The notes under the pieces are model-generated. The model searched no databases. It had not been told where the DNA came from and was given only the letters and a program-made list of their open reading frames with translations. From an uncultured Alphaproteobacteria bacterium (lineage in GTDB: Bacteria; Pseudomonadota; Alphaproteobacteria; HIMB59; GCA-002718135): a stretch of DNA of 64,000 nucleotides. Location of the stretch: assembly GCA_902614085.1 (NCBI GenBank), contig CACMJS010000001.1, positions 735,127 to 799,126 of the forward strand, read 5' to 3'. Positions 7,502-15,838 of this stretch are shown here, piece after piece (position 1 is the first letter of the stretch; the number at the start of each line of letters is the position of its first letter). The translations under genes and the position numbers were made by a program.

Positions 7502-8497
7502 TTAAGAAGCAATTTCTTTACGAATATAATAACTATTATCTTTATGTTGTTTAATTATGGCTGGTATTATTTCTTTATAAGCGTCAAATAAGCTTGTGTT
7601 AGCTTTAGGTAGCTGATCTTTTATTAATTTACTTAGTTTTGGTAAATTGTAAGAGGGTACAGATGGAAACATATGATGTTCAACATGATACTCCATGTGC
7701 CAATACAAAAAGCTAAATATAGGATTAAATCGTACTGATCGAGTTGTGTATCTATGATCTTTAATATCTTCAGGAAGTCCTAAATGCTGCGTCATATTAA
7801 ATATATTGATGATGTTACCCCAGTATCTTGGGAAGAATATTAATAGTGCCGGAAGAGGGTTCATTAGATAAAATGATAAAGCAAAAGATGCAATCCATAA
7901 TAAAACATGTATTCTAGAGACTAGTCGGCATTTTGCTATTTCATTTTGAGGTATACAATCTCTCATAACAGGAGTCGTAAACCCTAAAGCATGTTTTATG
8001 ATTTCGTACTTAAATGAATGTTTAAAATATATTAACTCATAAAATGGAACAAAACTAAATAAAAAACTTTTTAAGCTTGGGTATTGATGAAATAAAGCGG
8101 CCTCGAAATCATGAGGGTCGCTCACTGATGACGTATTACTGTGATGTCTGAAATGACTCCAAGTCCATCTTGTAGGTTCAAAGTCAGTCATAAAAGAGCC
8201 AATTTGGTAAAAAATTTCATTTAAATATTTCGACTTGAAAGCCGTTCTATGACCACACTCATGCCAAATTGGATTACTAGAATAAAAAAGAACACCATAA
8301 AGCCATAGCCATAAGACTGTCCACCAAGTCCCCCATGTTGTTACTGACATGTAACCAAAGAAAAATAAAAGAATGAAATACAGAGTTACATGTTGTAAAC
8401 CTTTTAAATCACTTTTTTTTGATAATTGTTTTAGATCTTTTTTACTTATTTCAGCTCTAAACCACTTGTCATCAACATTATCTAGTTTTTCATTCAT
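7502..8497 (-). CDS. Membrane fatty acid desaturase-family protein, copy 1
   Basis: Di-iron membrane enzyme of the fatty acid desaturase/hydroxylase family, 331 aa. All three histidine boxes are present: HECGHRTAF, HFRHHSNT and the C-terminal HVEHHMFP, with hydrophobic segments around residues 35-75 and 195-235. It is a clear paralogue of the gene at 14717-15727: both start with a WF(R/K)A..I..K.L..LSK(K/R)SD stretch and keep box spacing. The exact substrate (acyl lipid, or another hydrophobic molecule) cannot be told. It converges with the LacI-family gene, 17 bp apart. Confidence 0.85.
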   Translation of the reverse strand: MNEKLDNVDDKWFRAEISKKDLKQLSKKSDLKGLQHVTLYFILLFFFGYMSVTTWGTWWTVLWLWLYGVLFYSSNPIWHECGHRTAFKSKYLNEIFYQIGSFMTDFEPTRWTWSHFRHHSNTSSVSDPHDFEAALFHQYPSLKSFLFSFVPFYELIYFKHSFKYEIIKHALGFTTPVMRDCIPQNEIAKCRLVSRIHVLLWIASFALSFYLMNPLPALLIFFPRYWGNIINIFNMTQHLGLPEDIKDHRYTTRSVRFNPIFSFLYWHMEYHVEHHMFPSVPSYNLPKLSKLIKDQLPKANTSLFDAYKEIIPAIIKQHKDNSYYIRKEIAS

Positions 8498-8558
8498 GAT
8501 TACAAAATAAATGTTGTTTTAAAAAAATTAAAGTTAAAAATTAACAATTTTGACACAC

Positions 8559-9626
8559 TTAAATGTTTAACCACTTTCCTGAATCACTACTTTCGTAACA
8601 TTTATCTAGGATTTGCTGTATTTCAGCTCCTCTTTTAAAATCAGGCTCATGATTTGTATTGCTTTCAATAGACTCAATAAATCTTTCAAAATTAGTAGGC
8701 GAAGGAGGGCATTTAATTTCCTTCCATTCTAATTTATCTTCTTTACTTGAAAATTCTCGTTCAGTATCATTAGTAAACATAAACTTATTACCTTCATTAA
8801 TAGGATCATCAAATTCAATTTTAACAGCACCTTTATCTCCAAATATTCTTAGTTCTAATCTATTTGAATAACCAGTTGCAAATCTAGTTGCATTGATAGT
8901 ACCGATTGCACCATTATCAAATTCTACCATAGATAAGAAAGTATCATTTGCATCTAAGATATAATCTTTAATTTTTTCTCCCTTAGAATGAAAAGTTTTT
9001 ATAAAAGAATTCAGTCTTTTGATCTTTCCAATCGGCCGAGAAGCAAAATCAAATATATGAACACCAATATCACCTAGTGTACCTTTGCTGCCATGATTTG
9101 TCGATAATCTCCAAAGCCATTTATCTTGTTCTTTCCAATTGCCCCAGTAGTTTGATGTTAGCCAAGATTGATTGTAATTTGCATCCATATGTATGATATT
9201 ACCAATTTTACCTTCTTTAACCATCTTACAAAGTTCTTGATACCCAGATGAATTACGATAACTAAAATTAACCATGTTAATAAGGTTTTTACCTTTAAGT
9301 GCATCACACATTAATTGAGCATCAGCAAAATTTTCAGCTAGCGGTTTTTCACAAAAAATATGTTTATTTTTTTCTATTGCTTTAATTGATATTTCTTTAT
9401 GAAAAGCATCAGGTGTTGTGTTTGAAATTGCATCTACATCTGATTTTTCTAAAAGTTCATCGACACTATTATATCTATGATCAATATTAAATTTATCACA
9501 AAACTCATTTAATCTATCATTATTTACATCACATGCTGCAACAACATCTGAACTTTTATTATCTTTAAAAGAACTTGCATGCCATTCAGCTATTCCACCT
9601 GTACCAACAATGCCAACTTTAATCAT
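8559..9626 (-). CDS. Gfo/Idh/MocA-family oxidoreductase (ThuB-like)
   Basis: NAD(P)-dependent sugar or polyol dehydrogenase, 355 aa. The N-terminal Rossmann fold begins IKVGIVGTGGIAEWHASSF, followed by the family motif FCEKPLAENFADAQ with the conserved Lys of the EKP triad, and a C-terminal beta-sheet domain. Its ATG overlaps the stop of the ThuA-like gene by 4 bp (ATGA-type coupling). A ThuA-ThuB pair in Sinorhizobium oxidises trehalose-type disaccharides to 3-keto forms; a similar role here is an inference from pairing only. Confidence 0.88.
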   Translation of the reverse strand: MIKVGIVGTGGIAEWHASSFKDNKSSDVVAACDVNNDRLNEFCDKFNIDHRYNSVDELLEKSDVDAISNTTPDAFHKEISIKAIEKNKHIFCEKPLAENFADAQLMCDALKGKNLINMVNFSYRNSSGYQELCKMVKEGKIGNIIHMDANYNQSWLTSNYWGNWKEQDKWLWRLSTNHGSKGTLGDIGVHIFDFASRPIGKIKRLNSFIKTFHSKGEKIKDYILDANDTFLSMVEFDNGAIGTINATRFATGYSNRLELRIFGDKGAVKIEFDDPINEGNKFMFTNDTEREFSSKEDKLEWKEIKCPPSPTNFERFIESIESNTNHEPDFKRGAEIQQILDKCYESSDSGKWLNI

Positions 9627-10408
9627 TTTTTATAATTATGATCTACTTGATATCCTTTTACCTCAATTGGCTCAACTGGTGTTGTTCTCTCCATATTGTC
9701 TATACCCTTAGCAATTCTATCAATCCAAATCCCGGATGTTTTTTCAGGACAAACCCAATGAACAGAATTTTTTATTACCCTTTGAACATCTTTATTATAA
9801 TAAACAGGGTAGGACTCGTGACCTGGTCTAAAATAAAATATTTTACCGTTACCTCTTTTATAACAAAGGCCTGATCTAAAAACTTCACCACCTTCAAACC
9901 AACTTACAAATACTGTTTCATCTGGTGCTGGAACTTGAAAAGGTTCTCCATACATCTCAGTCATATCAATTTCAAAATATTCCCCCAAACCTTCGGCAAT
10001 AGGGTGGCCTGGGTTGCAAACCCAAACTCTTTCCTTTTCTCCTCTTTCTGCCCATCTAATATTTGCAGTTGTACCCATCATTCTTTTAAATATTTTTGAA
10101 TGATGACCAGAGTGAAGTACTAAAAGACCCATTCCCTCTAAAACTCTTTGTTGTATCCTATCTACAATTTTGTCTTCTACTAGATTATGAGCTTTGTGGC
10201 CCCACCAAATTAGAACATCAGTTTTCTCAAGTAATTCCTCACTTAAACCATGATCTTTTTCTTCAAGAGTGGCAGTAGAAATATTCAAACTTTTATCCTC
10301 AGATAAAAAATCTTTAATACAACCATGAATACCTTTTGGGTAAATTGATTTTACATGTTCGTCTTCTTGTTCATGTACAAATTCATTCCAAATTACTAAA
10401 TTGACCAT
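9623..10408 (-). CDS. ThuA-like protein (trehalose utilisation family)
   Basis: Member of the ThuA family (class I glutamine-amidotransferase-like fold), 261 aa. Recognisable are the N-terminal LVIWNEFVHEQEDEHV, the WWGHKAHNLV segment, GLLVLHSGHHSK, and the C-terminal IFYFRPGHESYPVYYN region rich in His and aromatic residues, all typical of ThuA. It is translationally coupled to the Gfo/Idh gene downstream and lies 6 bp after the permease gene, so it belongs to the same operon as the ribose-type importer. Probable role: processing of an imported sugar together with the ThuB-like dehydrogenase. Confidence 0.82.
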   Translation of the reverse strand: MVNLVIWNEFVHEQEDEHVKSIYPKGIHGCIKDFLSEDKSLNISTATLEEKDHGLSEELLEKTDVLIWWGHKAHNLVEDKIVDRIQQRVLEGMGLLVLHSGHHSKIFKRMMGTTANIRWAERGEKERVWVCNPGHPIAEGLGEYFEIDMTEMYGEPFQVPAPDETVFVSWFEGGEVFRSGLCYKRGNGKIFYFRPGHESYPVYYNKDVQRVIKNSVHWVCPEKTSGIWIDRIAKGIDNMERTTPVEPIEVKGYQVDHNYKK

Positions 10409-10414
10409 GCTATT

Positions 10415-11389
10415 TTATCTGACTCTTCCACCGTGAAATCTGTGACCTAGAATTGCAAGTATTATAATTAAGCCATTAAAGAATTGTCTCCATACTCCAC
10501 TCATGCCCATAGCCACAACACCGACTTCCATATAAGCTATAACACCAACTCCAAAAACAGCTCCAACTATAGTTCCAACACCACCCCAAGTAGGTGTGCC
10601 TCCAATAAACACTGCAGCCAGAGCAAGTAATAAGTAACCAAATCCTTGCGTTGGCCACCAGGTAAAATTGATTAAACAGGAAAAAATTCCTGCAAGTGCC
10701 GCACCTAAACCAACATACATAAAAGCACTTATTCTAACCCAATTAACATTAATTCCCATTTGTGCCGCTGAGTCTGGATTGTCTCCTACATGATGAATAT
10801 GGATTCCAAATACATGTTTCCTGTAAAGATAATAGGAAAATATTGTAAACAACGCAGCCCAGTACACTTGCATTGGAACACCAAAGAGTTTCCCAACTAA
10901 TACATCGTAGATCCAGTGATCAGAAATTTCCATAAAAGAAATTGATTTACTATCACTAGCTACAAACAAAAATCCTCTTATAAAAAATAATGCCCCAAGA
11001 GAAGCAACCAAGGATGAAAGGCGTCCATAAACAACTAAACATCCCATTAGTATACCAACTACTGCTCCAGAAAGTATTCCTATAAGAATACATAATAATG
11101 GATCAAGTCCCGCTTTTAATAAAAGAGCAAAAATGTATGCTGACAATCCAAAAGTAGAGGCAAAAGACAAGTCTATTTCTCCTGCAGTAACTAAAAAAAC
11201 AAGAGGTATAACCATAAACATAATTACTGGAAGCATTACAAAAACAGATTGATGTAAATTTGGTCTCATCATTACTTCTGGAGCTCCAATTAGGAAAACC
11301 AACATTAAAATTATAAAGTAACCTAAGCTTCCTAATGCTCTTCCATTTTTTCCAATTAAATTTTTAAATGTATTTTCTTTGGTACTCAT
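10415..11389 (-). CDS. Ribose-type ABC importer permease (RbsC family)
   Basis: Inner-membrane permease of the RbsC/XylH/FrcC family (branched-chain amino acid permease-like fold), 324 aa. Most of the protein is hydrophobic, and it contains the GEIDLSFASTFGLSA motif after the second segment and the GGTPTWGGVGTIVGAVFG motif near residue 265, both hallmarks of this permease family. It overlaps the ATPase stop codon by one base. It is the only permease in the operon, so it should act as a homodimer. Confidence 0.9.
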   Translation of the reverse strand: MSTKENTFKNLIGKNGRALGSLGYFIILMLVFLIGAPEVMMRPNLHQSVFVMLPVIMFMVIPLVFLVTAGEIDLSFASTFGLSAYIFALLLKAGLDPLLCILIGILSGAVVGILMGCLVVYGRLSSLVASLGALFFIRGFLFVASDSKSISFMEISDHWIYDVLVGKLFGVPMQVYWAALFTIFSYYLYRKHVFGIHIHHVGDNPDSAAQMGINVNWVRISAFMYVGLGAALAGIFSCLINFTWWPTQGFGYLLLALAAVFIGGTPTWGGVGTIVGAVFGVGVIAYMEVGVVAMGMSGVWRQFFNGLIIILAILGHRFHGGRVR

Positions 11390-12135
11390 TAATGTTTACT
11401 CACTGCATCTTTCATAACTTTCATAAGTGCTTCAGGACCCTCAATATCATTTTTATTTAATTGATGAACAACTTCACCTCTGTCTAAAACAATAAATCTA
11501 TCAGAAATATCATAGACATGATAAATATTATGACCAATAAATAAAACTGATCTTCCAGATTTTTTAACATTATCTACAAAATCAAAAACTTTTTGAGTCT
11601 CAATGAGTGAAAGGGCTGTTGTTGGCTCATCCAATACAATTAACTCTGCATTGTTATATATTGCTCTTGCTATTGCTACTCCTTGTCTTTCACCACCCGA
11701 TAAATTACCAACGGGTGATTCAGCATCAATTAGTTTTGATGTAAATCCAATTTCTCTAATTAATTTGTTTGCTTCTCTTACTTGTTCTTTTTCTCTTATA
11801 AAACCAAATCTATGTTTTAATTCTTTGCCCATAAAAATATTCCACACTATCGATTGCTGTGGACATAAGGCTCTGTCTTGGAAAACAGTTTCTATTCCAG
11901 CCTCTCTGGCTTTTGAGGCATTCCAATTTTTAACTTCATTTCCTCTAATTATAATTTGTCCATCATCCGGAGCATGAACACCAACTAACGTTTTGATTAA
12001 TGTGGATTTACCAGCTCCATTATCTCCAATAAGTCCAACAACTTCTCCAACATCAACTTTTATTGATGCTTTTTTTAATGCTGTTATTCCGCCAAAACTT
12101 TTGGAAACATTTTTAAGTTCTATTATTGCGCTCAT
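11389..12135 (-). CDS. Ribose-type ABC importer ATPase, single-domain
   Basis: ATPase of a CUT2-type sugar importer, 248 aa: Walker A GDNGAGKST, Q-loop VFQDRALCP, signature LSGGERQGVAIARAI, Walker B LIVLDEPTTALS and switch His FIGHNI. RbsA-type ATPases are usually about 500 aa with two nucleotide-binding domains; this one has a single domain, as in the FrcA subgroup, and so should dimerise. It lies between the binding-protein gene (hairpin between them) and the permease. Confidence 0.92.
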   Translation of the reverse strand: MSAIIELKNVSKSFGGITALKKASIKVDVGEVVGLIGDNGAGKSTLIKTLVGVHAPDDGQIIIRGNEVKNWNASKAREAGIETVFQDRALCPQQSIVWNIFMGKELKHRFGFIREKEQVREANKLIREIGFTSKLIDAESPVGNLSGGERQGVAIARAIYNNAELIVLDEPTTALSLIETQKVFDFVDNVKKSGRSVLFIGHNIYHVYDISDRFIVLDRGEVVHQLNKNDIEGPEALMKVMKDAVSKH

Positions 12136-12141
12136 ATATAT

Positions 12142-12168
12142 AGCTGATCTACTTACAGTAGATCAGCT
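12142..12168 (-). terminator. Strong hairpin between binding-protein and ATPase genes
   Basis: AGCTGATCTAC and GTAGATCAGCT are an 11-bp perfect inverted repeat with a 5-base loop. It begins 14 bp after the stop codon of the binding-protein gene and ends 6 bp before the ATPase start. No T run follows, so it is more likely an mRNA-stabilising or processing hairpin, or one that lowers translation of the ATPase, than a true terminator. Confidence 0.7.
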
Positions 12169-12181
12169 CTGTTTGATATAT

Positions 12182-13171
12182 TTATCTTAAACCTGCGTTA
12201 GCAAGTTCCATAACTGATTTGTAATTCTCAGTATGTACAAATCCTGCACCAGTATCTTGATTTAATGCTCCAGTTCCAAGAACTTTCATTTGACATAAAG
12301 CAAGTACAGGTAAATAGCCTTGTAAGAATGGTTGCTGATCAGAAGTTAAATGAACATAACCATTTTCAAAAGCTGTCATGATTTGCGGACTAGTATCAAA
12401 GCCGATTTGCAATAATTCTCCTGGACCATATCCAGCAGCTTTAGCATATGCTTCAGCATTTCCTAGTTTCTGACCACCATCATGTACAATAATTTTTGTA
12501 TCAGGATTTGCAGCTAGTGCAGCTGAAAATACTGGGATTGCAAGATTTGGATCAGTTGCTTGTTCAGGAGTACCATCAAGAACTACAACATTCATTCCAT
12601 GTTCTTCAAAAATTATTCTAGCGCCATCTTCTCTTTGCGCTCTTGAATAATCTCCAATTGGAACCATTACAATAGCAGTATCACCAGCTTTAAGATCAAA
12701 TCTTCTAATTGCTTCTCTTGCTAATTCTTTACCTTGAGTTGCAAGATTTGCACCAACGTATCCACCTCCATAAGCAGCTCTTACTGCAGGAACATCAACG
12801 TTTTGGTACATCATTAAGATACCAGCTTCACTAGCCATTTTAGCTAGAGGCATAATTGCATCATCACCAGGGTGACCCATCATACCAATACCATCAACGC
12901 CAGCACCAATTGCCTCTCTTAGTTGTTGAATCATTCTGTCTGATTGCCATTCTGAATAAAGAATTTCGGCATCAGCACCAGTATCTCTGATAGCATTTTC
13001 AGCACCAGTTTGAACTATTCCTGCGAAACCATCGCCTTCAGCTCCACCAGCAAAGAAGTGAATTCTTACATCACTACACCATCCATCACCTAAGTTTTTA
13101 TCAATAGCATAAACTGAACCACTGAAAGAAAAAACGAAGAGTGTTGATAATAAAATTTTTAATATTTTCAT
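12182..13171 (-). CDS. Ribose-type ABC importer substrate-binding protein
   Basis: Periplasmic sugar-binding protein of the type I fold (RbsB/FrcB, Peripla_BP_4), 329 aa. A signal peptide (KILKILLSTLFVFSFSGSVYA) precedes the mature protein; then come typical segments such as GVDGIGMMGHPGDDAIMPLA (the hinge-side aldose loop) and the late QIGFDTSP... region. ATG at 13171 is preceded by GGGAGGAATA. It is the first gene of the importer part and the one likely to be most highly expressed. The ligand is a pentose, hexose or polyol that cannot be narrowed further from sequence. Confidence 0.9.
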   Translation of the reverse strand: MKILKILLSTLFVFSFSGSVYAIDKNLGDGWCSDVRIHFFAGGAEGDGFAGIVQTGAENAIRDTGADAEILYSEWQSDRMIQQLREAIGAGVDGIGMMGHPGDDAIMPLAKMASEAGILMMYQNVDVPAVRAAYGGGYVGANLATQGKELAREAIRRFDLKAGDTAIVMVPIGDYSRAQREDGARIIFEEHGMNVVVLDGTPEQATDPNLAIPVFSAALAANPDTKIIVHDGGQKLGNAEAYAKAAGYGPGELLQIGFDTSPQIMTAFENGYVHLTSDQQPFLQGYLPVLALCQMKVLGTGALNQDTGAGFVHTENYKSVMELANAGLR

Positions 13172-13233
13172 TATTCCTCCCTTGAATAAATATAATGTAA
13201 GTGAACTTAAAAAATTAAATTAGTAATGTCAAC

Positions 13234-14670
13234 CTAGTAGAGTCTTTTACTAATCCTTTTGGTCTGACCGTGACTATACACCCCATCTACACCACCATCT
13301 CTTCCATAACCTGACCTTTTGTAACCACCACCTGGAAGATTATTTCCATCAACAAACCAATCGTTTTGCCAAATTATTCCTGCTTGAATTCTATCAGCAG
13401 TCCATTTTGCTTTTTGGTCATCTGCTGTAAATACTCCGGATGCAAGACCGTATTTTGTTGAATTAGCTATACTTATTGCTTCTTCTTCATCTTCAAAATC
13501 AAATATTGATGTTACTGGACCAAATATTTCTTCTTGGGCAATTGTTGCATCAACTTTGACATTATCAAAAATAGTTGGTTGGTAAAAATTACCATCATCT
13601 CTCTCAGCTTTATCTCCACCTATGGTTAAAGTCGCACCAGATTGTACGCCAGATTTTACATAATTTGAGACTCTTTGCATTTGATCAGTTGATATTAAGG
13701 GTGTTACATCTGTTCCTTCCTCATCACCTGCACCTATTTTTAATTTTTGCGTTTTTGCTACTAGCTTTGTCATATATTCATCTTTAATTTTAGGATGAAC
13801 TATAACTCTAGACATTGCCACACATATTTGACCTGCATTTGGTTTAAAAATTCCTTTAACTGTGCTGTCTACAGCTTTATCAATATCAGCATCGGGATAA
13901 ATTATAGCTGCAGACTTTCCTCCTAATTCAAAATGAGTAGGTATAATTCTATCTGCTGTTTCTTTAAGAATTTCTGAGGCAACTTCAGGTGATCCAGTAA
14001 AGACAATATAATCACTTCCAGGATGTTGAACTAATTTTCGACCAGTTGTTTCTCCATAACCATGAACAATATTTATAATTCCTTTTGGAACGCCAACATC
14101 TTCAAAAATTTGACCATAAAAATTAGAAGATATAGGGCAAAGTTCGGGAGGTTTTATAACTATAGTATTTCCCACTATCCAATTCTGTGCAACCATTCCT
14201 GAAAATATAGAAACTGGATAATTCCAAGGTACAATCTGAAGTGCAACACCAAAAGGCTCTAAAACGACATAGTTTAATGTATCTTTACCAGATGGAATTA
14301 ATTTATTTTCTATTTTATCAGTTAATCCAGCGTAGAAATCAAAGGTATCGGCTGCACCTTCAAATTCACCAATACATTGTTTTATTGTTTTACCGTTTTC
14401 TTGACTTAAAAGTTTACCGCCTTCATTTTTTCGCTCTCTTAATTTTTGAGCTATGGCTCTCATCATTTTTGATTTTTCTTTAGCATCCATGTCAACTAAA
14501 ATTCTTTTATCAAATGCTTTTTTTGCAGCCTGAAAAGCTAAATCAATTTCTTGATCTAATGCTTCATCAATATTCCCTACAATTTTTTGATTAGCAGGAT
14601 TTAGAACAGGAATATTTTTTTTTGATATTGAATCAATAAACTTACCGTCAATAAAATTTCTTAACTCCAT
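13234..14670 (-). CDS. Aldehyde dehydrogenase, NAD(P)-dependent
   Basis: Class 3-like broad aldehyde dehydrogenase of 478 aa, oxidising an aldehyde to the acid. Visible motifs: NWNYPVSIF-like region IVPWNYPVSIF, catalytic-base Glu in FELGGKSA, nucleophile Cys in NAGQICVAMSR, and the C-terminal NLPGGGYKRSGYGRDGG typical of betaine/4-aminobutyraldehyde/phenylacetaldehyde-type members. It precedes the ribose-type importer by about 60 bp on the same strand, so it may oxidise an aldehyde arising from the imported sugar or polyol; the true substrate is unknown. Confidence 0.9.
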   Translation of the reverse strand: MELRNFIDGKFIDSISKKNIPVLNPANQKIVGNIDEALDQEIDLAFQAAKKAFDKRILVDMDAKEKSKMMRAIAQKLRERKNEGGKLLSQENGKTIKQCIGEFEGAADTFDFYAGLTDKIENKLIPSGKDTLNYVVLEPFGVALQIVPWNYPVSIFSGMVAQNWIVGNTIVIKPPELCPISSNFYGQIFEDVGVPKGIINIVHGYGETTGRKLVQHPGSDYIVFTGSPEVASEILKETADRIIPTHFELGGKSAAIIYPDADIDKAVDSTVKGIFKPNAGQICVAMSRVIVHPKIKDEYMTKLVAKTQKLKIGAGDEEGTDVTPLISTDQMQRVSNYVKSGVQSGATLTIGGDKAERDDGNFYQPTIFDNVKVDATIAQEEIFGPVTSIFDFEDEEEAISIANSTKYGLASGVFTADDQKAKWTADRIQAGIIWQNDWFVDGNNLPGGGYKRSGYGRDGGVDGVYSHGQTKRISKRLY

Positions 14671-14716
14671 ATAAGGATATAGATAAAACTAAAGCTCAAG
14701 ATGTGTCAAGTATAGT

Positions 14717-15727
14717 TTAATTATTCGGAACTTTAACAGGAATAAAATAGTCTGGATTTTTCGATTTCTTTATAACCGCTGGAATAATTTCTTTATAAGC
14801 TTGATATAAAGTTTGTGGCTCTGGCATTTGATCTTTTATTACTTCATATAATTTAGGAAGATTGTATGAAGGTATCATAGGAAACATATGGTGCTCAATA
14901 TGGTATTCCATCTTCCAATAAATAAAACTAAAAATCGGATTAAGTCTAACTGATCTTGTCGATAGGCGGTGATCCTTGGCATTTTCTTTTAGACCCATGT
15001 GTTGCGTCACACCCCAGATGCCATTGATGCCAAAGAACTTTGGGATTAAAAATAAAAATATTGGAAGAAAGGTAGAAAAGTAAATTGAAGCAGCTATTAT
15101 TGTGACCCATAATAAGACAAAAATTCTAGAACTATTAATACAATCTTTGATTTTATCTTCTGGAATACAATCTTTCATTACATTAGTTTGAATGCCTAAA
15201 GCATGTTGAATAATTTCAACATAAAGTGATTTGTGAATAGTAAAGAAACCAATTCCGGGAATAAAATTTAAAATAAAACTTACAAATGTATGTTTAGCAA
15301 AAATACTCCCATCAACTTCATAATCATGAGGGTCAACCGAAGCGGTATAGCTGTGGTGAAGAGAATGGCTCCACTTCCATCTAACAGGTTCAAAATTATT
15401 CATAAAACTAGCAATGTTATAGAAGAATTTATTTAATCTTCTATTTTTAAAAGCGGTTCCATGACCACACTCATGCCATATAGCGTCAGCTCCACCCCAC
15501 ATCGTGCAATAAGCAAGATACGCAGGTACAAACCATAGGCTATTCCATGTATATAGGCATAATGAACACAGGATCCCTAATGATAGTACATAAACAATAA
15601 TATGTTTCCAACCTTCAAAATCTGACCTTTTGGATAGGTTTTTGAGTGTTTTTCTATCTATGTTAGCCTTAAACCATTCCTCTGAAATATTGTTTATCCC
15701 TGTTTGAATTTTTTTTGTCTCTGGCAT
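14717..15727 (-). CDS. Membrane fatty acid desaturase-family protein, copy 2
   Basis: Paralogue of the gene at 7502-8497, 336 aa, with the same three histidine boxes (HECGHGTAF, HSLHHSYTA, HIEHHMFP), the same N-terminal stretch and the same DCIPE/Q..I..C region around residue 185. It is an integral-membrane di-iron oxygenase-type enzyme. It lies 46 bp upstream of the aldehyde dehydrogenase on the same strand, so the two may be cotranscribed. The pair of desaturases bounds the sugar cassette on both sides. Confidence 0.85.
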   Translation of the reverse strand: MPETKKIQTGINNISEEWFKANIDRKTLKNLSKRSDFEGWKHIIVYVLSLGILCSLCLYTWNSLWFVPAYLAYCTMWGGADAIWHECGHGTAFKNRRLNKFFYNIASFMNNFEPVRWKWSHSLHHSYTASVDPHDYEVDGSIFAKHTFVSFILNFIPGIGFFTIHKSLYVEIIQHALGIQTNVMKDCIPEDKIKDCINSSRIFVLLWVTIIAASIYFSTFLPIFLFLIPKFFGINGIWGVTQHMGLKENAKDHRLSTRSVRLNPIFSFIYWKMEYHIEHHMFPMIPSYNLPKLYEVIKDQMPEPQTLYQAYKEIIPAVIKKSKNPDYFIPVKVPNN

Positions 15728-15838
15728 ATTTTGATTATAAATAATAAATATTTCATATTTTTCCAGTAAAAATCTCTTATTTATTTTATAACAAATGCGA
15801 AATATTTAGGTTATTGAGACAGTGATCTTTAAAAATTT

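Noticed and set aside
11603-11977. 124-aa plus-strand ORF
   Set aside because: Lies fully antisense within the ribose-type ATPase gene, has no ribosome site or family resemblance; a shadow ORF.
7502-15727. Genomic island or mobile element carrying the desaturase/sugar cassette
   Set aside because: No integrase, transposase, terminal repeats or attachment site, and base composition looks like the surroundings.
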